This document shows, piece by piece, positions 59,455 to 64,000 of a DNA stretch of 64,000 nucleotides (positions within the stretch are counted from its first letter, which is position 1; each line of letters opens with the position of its first letter). Below the pieces are notes generated by a model. It did no database searches and was not told the origin of the DNA. It worked only from the letters and a program-made list of their open reading frames with translations. Both the position numbers and the translations under genes were made by a program. The stretch comes from Tolypeutes matacus (lineage: Eukaryota > Chordata > Mammalia > Cingulata > Chlamyphoridae). The stretch covers positions 2,651,040 through 2,715,039 of the forward strand of contig JAKSZT010038599.1 of NCBI GenBank assembly GCA_026826555.1. The letters are read 5' to 3'.

Positions 59455-60041
59455 TTTTTTGGTTTTTATAAAGGGTATTTATTTGGGGTAGAAGTTTATA
59501 GTTACCAGGCCATAAAGCATAAGTTACTCCTCTCACCAAAATCTTTTGCCACATATTGGAGCAAGATGGTTGCTGACATCTGCAAGGGTTCAGGCTTCCT
59601 GGGTTCCTTTCTTCCCAAGGTTTATTTCTCTCTGGGCTCAGTACCTTGGCTTTCCAAAAGGTCAGCAGTAGACTATGAGGCCCTCTGGGCTTTGCCTCTC
59701 TCCACAAGGCCATCTGTAGATTATCTGGGAACCAGCTCTGTCTCCCTCCCTGGGGCATCTGCTGTGTCTAAGGAGCCATATCTCTTCCTCTGTGTTCTTT
59801 CCTGTGTGTTCACTTCCTGGACTCCAGCTCAAAACTCCAGCATCAAAAATGCCAACTCTATCCTTTGCCATGTCTTTTATCTGTGAGTCCCCTCCCACCA
59901 ATGGATGGGGACACAACACTCTAATGACATGGCCCAATCAAAGCCATAATCATAATTTAATCATGCCCAGGTACAGACCAGTTTAAAACATAATCCAGTA
60001 TCTATTTTCAGAATTCATGATCCATATCAAACTGCTACACT
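59455..60041 (-). mobile_element. LTR of the 3607/58482 family, minus strand
   Basis: On the minus strand it starts TGTAGCAGTTTGATATGG (right end 60041) and runs to the CCCTTTATAAAAACC region at 59460. The last 45 or so bases of the LTR are missing, replaced by a T-rich run. The purine tract GGGTGGAG on the minus strand (60049-60042) directly precedes it, so it appears to be a 3' LTR with some internal sequence attached. Confidence 0.85.
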
Positions 60042-60330
60042 CCACCCACTGAATTCCAAAAGACATCACAATAGTCAAAAAAAACCTTAAATCAGTAGCA
60101 ATGTTAAGTATAGAATCCCAACACAATCAGTTTAAAGAAATACAGTTTATCTTGGGGTTAGGTCCTGTCTGCTATAGACCTCTGAAACTTACAAAACAGT
60201 TTATCTGCTTCCAATACAAAAATGAACAAAGGGTAAACATTTCATTAAAATAAGTATAAATTGGAAGGGAAACCTGAGTTATGAGTCCATAACAGTTCAG
60301 TAAACCTGCAGGGTATAAGATTCCATTTCG
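60042..60330 (-). mobile_element. Probable MaLR internal sequence
   Basis: Continues from the LTR start with the presumed polypurine tract and then non-coding A/T-rich sequence (on the plus strand AAAACCTTAAATCAGTAGC, ATCTTGGGGTTAGGTCCTG). The position upstream of a 3' LTR and lack of coding sequence fit a MaLR internal region, but I do not recognise it with certainty. The far end is not defined. Confidence 0.5.
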
Positions 60331-61099
60331 AAGTATTTTTTAAAATGTCTGGAAAAGAGAAATCTTATTTCTATTCAAGATCACTGAGATAATAGGATGG
60401 AGATCTGGAAATATAAGGATCACCTTGCCAACTTGGAATAGTAGGTCTATCTGCCTTCTTGAAGGTGTGAAGTCAACATAGGAATTAGGAATTGAGAAAT
60501 TATGTCTCAAATATAAATATGAACCCCTGGAACCTGTCATTGCTGAAGTTGGAACTCTCTGCGTTCATTTCTGAATTTCCCCTGTGAACAAACCTGTACA
60601 GTTGCAATTTGATTCTGTTTTTTATCACCACAAAGAATCAGGCCCAAGTAGTTAATACTGCATACTAAAATATCTGTTAAATGGAAACACTTTTTAAAAA
60701 GAAAATAATAAATTCTCTTCAAAATGAATTCTTTGGAAAGAAACTGGTTCAATCAAGTCTTTATATATTATAAGCTTTCTAATTCTGTGTTATAATAGAT
60801 ACAAGTGAACGTGGTTTTTCAATTTGTGGATCACAGTATGGTTATAATTTCAAATACAATACTTTTGAAAATCTAATTGGTTTCAATTTAGATAAGTTAA
60901 TATAAATCATTTCCACTGCTTAGATGAAAACTGAGAAAAATTGACAAATTCCTTCAATCATAACATATAAAAATCATCCACAAAATAGATCAGACCCAGC
61001 TGTACTTGTGAATTGGATTTTATACCTATTTTTCATAAGAATATTAATGCAGTGATAGGAATAATGCACTTCATGTAATCAAAAGACTGAGAGACACCT
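60331..61099. other. No recognisable feature
   Basis: Possibly more internal retroelement sequence, otherwise unassigned AT-rich DNA. Confidence 0.4.
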
Positions 61100-61245
61100 C
61101 TTATATTCCCTGTGAACTTAGGCAACCCGCATCGCACTCAGAAGCCTCAGCTTCTTTTTATATTAGAGATAATATTTAACAACAAGAGTGGAGACTGTGA
61201 TTTATGAGACCATACATGTAAGAGTACTTTGTGAACTAAGGACTA
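61100..61245 (+). mobile_element. MIR SINE relic
   Basis: TGTGAACTTAGGCAACCC, then CTCAGAAGCCTCAGCTTCTT and TGATTTATGAGACCATACAT with AGAGTACTTTGTGAACTAAG: a degenerate sense MIR. Confidence 0.6.
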
Positions 61246-61249
61246 TTCA

Positions 61250-61325
61250 AATATCACATGTGTGTATGGATATTTACATGTGTATGCATATGTGTTATGT
61301 ATATGTATATGTACATAAATAGATG
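61250..61325. repeat. TG/TA-rich simple sequence
   Basis: Imperfect TATG and TATATG units over about 75 bases. Confidence 0.7.
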
Positions 61326-61389
61326 TCTTAGAATCCCAGAAATCTTTCCAAAATAAAACACTTTGTGTGAGGTACTTATACAATCTTGG

Positions 61390-61560
61390 ATTTAAGTACA
61401 CTAACTCTGCAGATAGGTATTCTGGGAGCAGATCAGAGACCTTCCACTTCCTAGCTCTGAGAACTTGGACAAGCTTATTTATCTTCTTGGTGCCTCAGTT
61501 TCCTCATTTGTAAATTGTTATGCATTGTTAATTGCTACATATATTTAAAATAAGTAATAT
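61390..61560 (+). mobile_element. MIR SINE relic
   Basis: CTTCCACTTCCTAGCTCTGA, GAACTTGGACAAGCTTATTT and GTGCCTCAGTTTCCTCATTT, the MIR core in sense orientation and well preserved. Confidence 0.85.
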
Positions 61561-62614
61561 ACAAAAAAGTTTAGAATATTTAGAGTTGTGCCAAACACTT
61601 GTTTATCCTGGATTATATAGATATAATGAAAGAGTTCCTTAAGGATGTGTGTCTTTTTAAATTTATCTGAACAAAAATAAGAGCTTTTAAGCTGCAAGAC
61701 AGGAATCAGAAGCCAAAAGCCAAGAGGGAGGAGCTAAGGAGGAATGAGAAAGAAAAGAAATGTGGGACAGAAAGTAGGAATTGTAGAAATGTGCACTAGT
61801 CTGCAAAGGATTGGTGCTGATGTGGAAAAGAAAGATATATTTGTGTTAGTGAAAATTCTCCAAAGAGACTATGACAAGGAACATTGTATAATGACAATAA
61901 TAACTCAAGGATGTAATGAGGATGACATCAGTAGTAAGAGTAAAAACATTTGATATCAAGTTTAGGAGATGTGACATTTTAATCTCTCAGTTCACTTATG
62001 CTTTTGCTAAGAATCAGATATGTTTGAAGCAATTAGAGATTCATCACATTACCACAGAAACTAGCAGAGCTGTTTTAAGATTGTGAAAAAGAGATATATT
62101 AAGTTGTTTATTTCATACTGAATCTGTTCAATAATGTAGTAGCTATTGGCTTTTCCTCCTTCTTTGTTTCAATCTCCATTACCTTATTAACACAAATCCA
62201 AAAAATATTCTTAGTGAAGACTAGATCTGGATGTTCAGCCAACTCATTAAGAAAATAAGTCAGAAAAATCAGCCAATAACCTCCTGGTCCTCTCAAAAAG
62301 ATGATGGAAAATATCTAGTTCAAAGCAGAGGGGTTATTGACAATATGCTATGTTTATGAAATCCTGCAGAGGATGTTATCAAAATGTAATAACCACCAGG
62401 ATAATACCAGTAAGAGCAATCCCAAGTTTAAAGTTGATATTGGGGACAATACCCCTCAGTTCCTCAAAAATATTAAATCATATACCTTTTTAGGACATAC
62501 AAGATATATCCAAGTGTTTACAAATAACAGGGGAGAAATATTTCTTTTAAATATCACAATGTTTATTCTTCATTGTTCAAATGTTTCCAACATTGATTTT
62601 TTTTAAAAAGTAAA
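61561..62614. other. No recognisable gene
   Basis: AT-rich. A 69-codon Lys-rich frame (61744-61953) and an 89-codon frame (62337-62606) lie here; neither shows a recognisable domain, splice context or known family, so I do not call them genes. Confidence 0.45.
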
Positions 62615-64000
62615 GAAATCCTCTGGGAACTTCTGGAGAGATGACATCAGAGAATGCAGCAGGACTTAAATTTTTTACAAAAACAAGAGGGGAAGGGCAA
62701 AAAGGTGTTCAAGGAACCTGCTTTGAAGGTCAGCAGACAAAGACAATGTTGTGCAACCCCCAGGAGAACTAAAGACAGAGAGATGAAGAACCAGAAACAA
62801 CAAAAGTGAGTTATTAAACACCTGTGGTGGCTGGGAAGAGCATCCATTCCCCCTCTCAAGATCTTAAGCCTGGATAAAACTCCTGGTTCACTGTAGCTGA
62901 CTGAGAGAGGAACAAATATTTCCCTCTCTGTCAGCTGTTACAAGGAAAGGAGGGTGTGTCAGATGGCAGAGAATGGTTTAGTTTCTCAACAGTGACTTTG
63001 GCCAACAAAGCTTGTTTTGGATTTCAGCTCTGGCCAGACCATGAACAGGAGCAGGCAGAGTTTGAAAGAAACACTTCCATGAAAAGATTTGTTGATGAGC
63101 ACCATCTGTTGGCCAGCAGGAAACTGCAAGGAGAAAAACTGCTTTTAGGTCTTTCTTTAGATTCAACTCCTGGGAGAAAAAACACACCCCATTGTGAGTC
63201 ACTAGCCAAAATTTTTTTGAAGATTTATTTTATATTATTTATCTATCCTCGCTGCTCCATGCCCCTCCCCACTTGCATTATTTGTGCCCATTAGCTGCTC
63301 ATTCTTCTGTGTCTGCTTGACTTCTTTTCTCGTTTTCTCTTTAGGAGGCACCAGGAACTGATCCTGGGACCTTCCGACGTGGGAGAGAGGCACTCAAAAT
63401 ACTCGGGCCTCCTTGGCTCCCTGGGTTTGTTGTCTCTCACTGTCTCTCCTCTGTGTCTCCTCTGTGTCTGATTTTTGTATCATCTTGTTGCATCAGTTCA
63501 CTGTGTAGGCCAACTCTCCATGGGGGACAGCTTTCCACATGCACCAGCTCACTTTCACCAGGAGGCCCTGGAAACTGAACCCCAGACCTTCCATATGGTA
63601 GATGGGATAACTTAAGCTGAGCTATTTTAAAGACTCAGAATAAGTTGAACCAAACTTAAAAAAAAGAAGAACCAAACCAAACCAAAACAAAACAAAAAAA
63701 CTAGGTGAGAGAAATTGACGATCAGAGAAAATTAACCATATATTCAGATGTCTAGATATGAGCAAAAACTTAAAAGCCATGCTAGGAAACAGTAAGAGAT
63801 GAACTAGCCAAAGGGAAAAATATCCTGAAGACATACAGGATTTAAGGCAACTAATCAAATATAATCACACAAATCTCCTAAATCAATTCAAAGAATTGAA
63901 GGAAAATGTGACTAAAGAGATTTGGATATTAAGAAGATAATGGATGAGCATAAAAACTAATTTGAAATAAAAGGCATTATGGATGAGATAAAAAATACAT
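62615..64000 (+). mobile_element. LINE-1 copy L1-D: 5'UTR and start of ORF1 (window-truncated)
   Basis: From about 62620 (CTTCTGGAGAGATGACATCA) the text has the character of a L1 5'UTR, and a recognisable ORF1 start follows near 63758 (ATGAGCAAAAACTTAAAAGC). The ORF1 frame hits a stop after about 13 codons and is then broken, so it is dead. The 5'UTR differs from that of L1-C, suggesting another subfamily. A SINE sits in the 5'UTR. The rest lies beyond the window. Confidence 0.78.
63212..63623 (-). mobile_element. tRNA-derived SINE (DAS-like), minus strand
   Basis: About 410 bp. The T-run at 63212-63218 is the complement of its A-rich tail. On the minus strand a Pol III B-box GGTTCAGTTTCC lies at 63581-63570, in the tRNA-like head that reads CCATATGGAAGGTCTG before it. 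Further on, a second tRNA-like segment with GGTCCCAGGATCAGTTCC (near 63375-63350) suggests a dimer of two related units. The middle has the AACAAGATGATAC / ACACAGAGGAGA style of xenarthran DAS SINEs, as I remember them. The first tRNA unit's A-box is degenerate and I could not define the target duplication. Confidence 0.78.

Noticed and set aside
59395..59886. 163-codon open frame
   Set aside because: Mostly inside the minus-strand LTR at 59455-60041. Related LTRs at 3.6 and 58.5 kb have different frames at the same place.
61744..61953. 69-codon Lys-rich frame as a small gene
   Set aside because: No known domain, no splice or promoter context, and ordinary length for chance in AT-rich DNA.
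1..64000. CRISPR arrays, prokaryotic operons, rRNA or tRNA genes
   Set aside because: The window is plainly mammalian. The short direct repeats are microsatellites, L1 5'UTR monomers or element duplications, and the only tRNA-like sequence is in the SINE.

Overview
This is a repeat-dense, AT-rich mammalian intergenic window. I see no host protein-coding gene, tRNA, rRNA or CRISPR array. Nearly everything recognisable is a transposable element or its debris. The open frames of 60-196 codons are short stretches inside these repeats or chance frames in AT-rich DNA. The lineage clues point to Xenarthra (sloth, anteater or armadillo): a minus-strand tRNA-derived SINE of the type I associate with the DAS family (63.2-63.6 kb), many MaLR-like LTRs of a style common in xenarthran DNA, and a long A-tailed repeat present in about ten pieces. 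That assignment is from memory and needs a library search. Old pan-mammalian MIR, L2 and L1M relics are also present.

Layout. 0-4.8 kb: a L1 (L1-A) carrying ORF1 and ORF2 debris, broken by a solo LTR with a 5-bp target duplication; its next 350 bp of ORF2 are inverted. 4.8-7.6 kb: a 2.5 kb unclassified composite element, called X here, plus an extra 3' unit. 7.7-10.6 kb: the 3' half of a L1 (L1-B) holding an ERV solo LTR. 11.6-13.1 kb: two minus-strand LTRs. 16.2-18.9 kb: minus-strand X and L1. 21.7-23.1 kb: two LTRs. 24.1-29.4 kb: a decayed endogenous retrovirus with RT, RNase H, integrase and envelope-TM remnants and a 3' LTR, followed by a minus-strand LTR. 30-34.4 kb: more X copies and an LTR fragment. 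35.7-40.9 kb: an old L1M with another L1 piece nested in its ORF1. 42.3-45.9 kb: old minus-strand L1 pieces and X. 45.9-50.3 kb: L1-C, with a 5'UTR built of 221-bp monomers and no 3' end. 51-55.1 kb: LTRs, including an LTR inside an LTR, plus L2 and MIR. 55.4-58.1 kb: the fullest X copy. 58.5-60.3 kb: two copies of one LTR family facing opposite ways. 62.6-64 kb: the start of a fourth L1 (L1-D) with the SINE inserted in its 5'UTR.

There is no gene network to describe; the interest is in element structure. The two strongest observations are (1) a 44-bp perfect inverted match between the envelope-TM region of the retrovirus and the interior of an LTR about 1.2 kb away, which looks like a templated insertion, and (2) the X element, a tandem fusion of a short and a long version of the same A-tailed unit, kept in the same order at two distant loci. 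I found no convincing new functional system.
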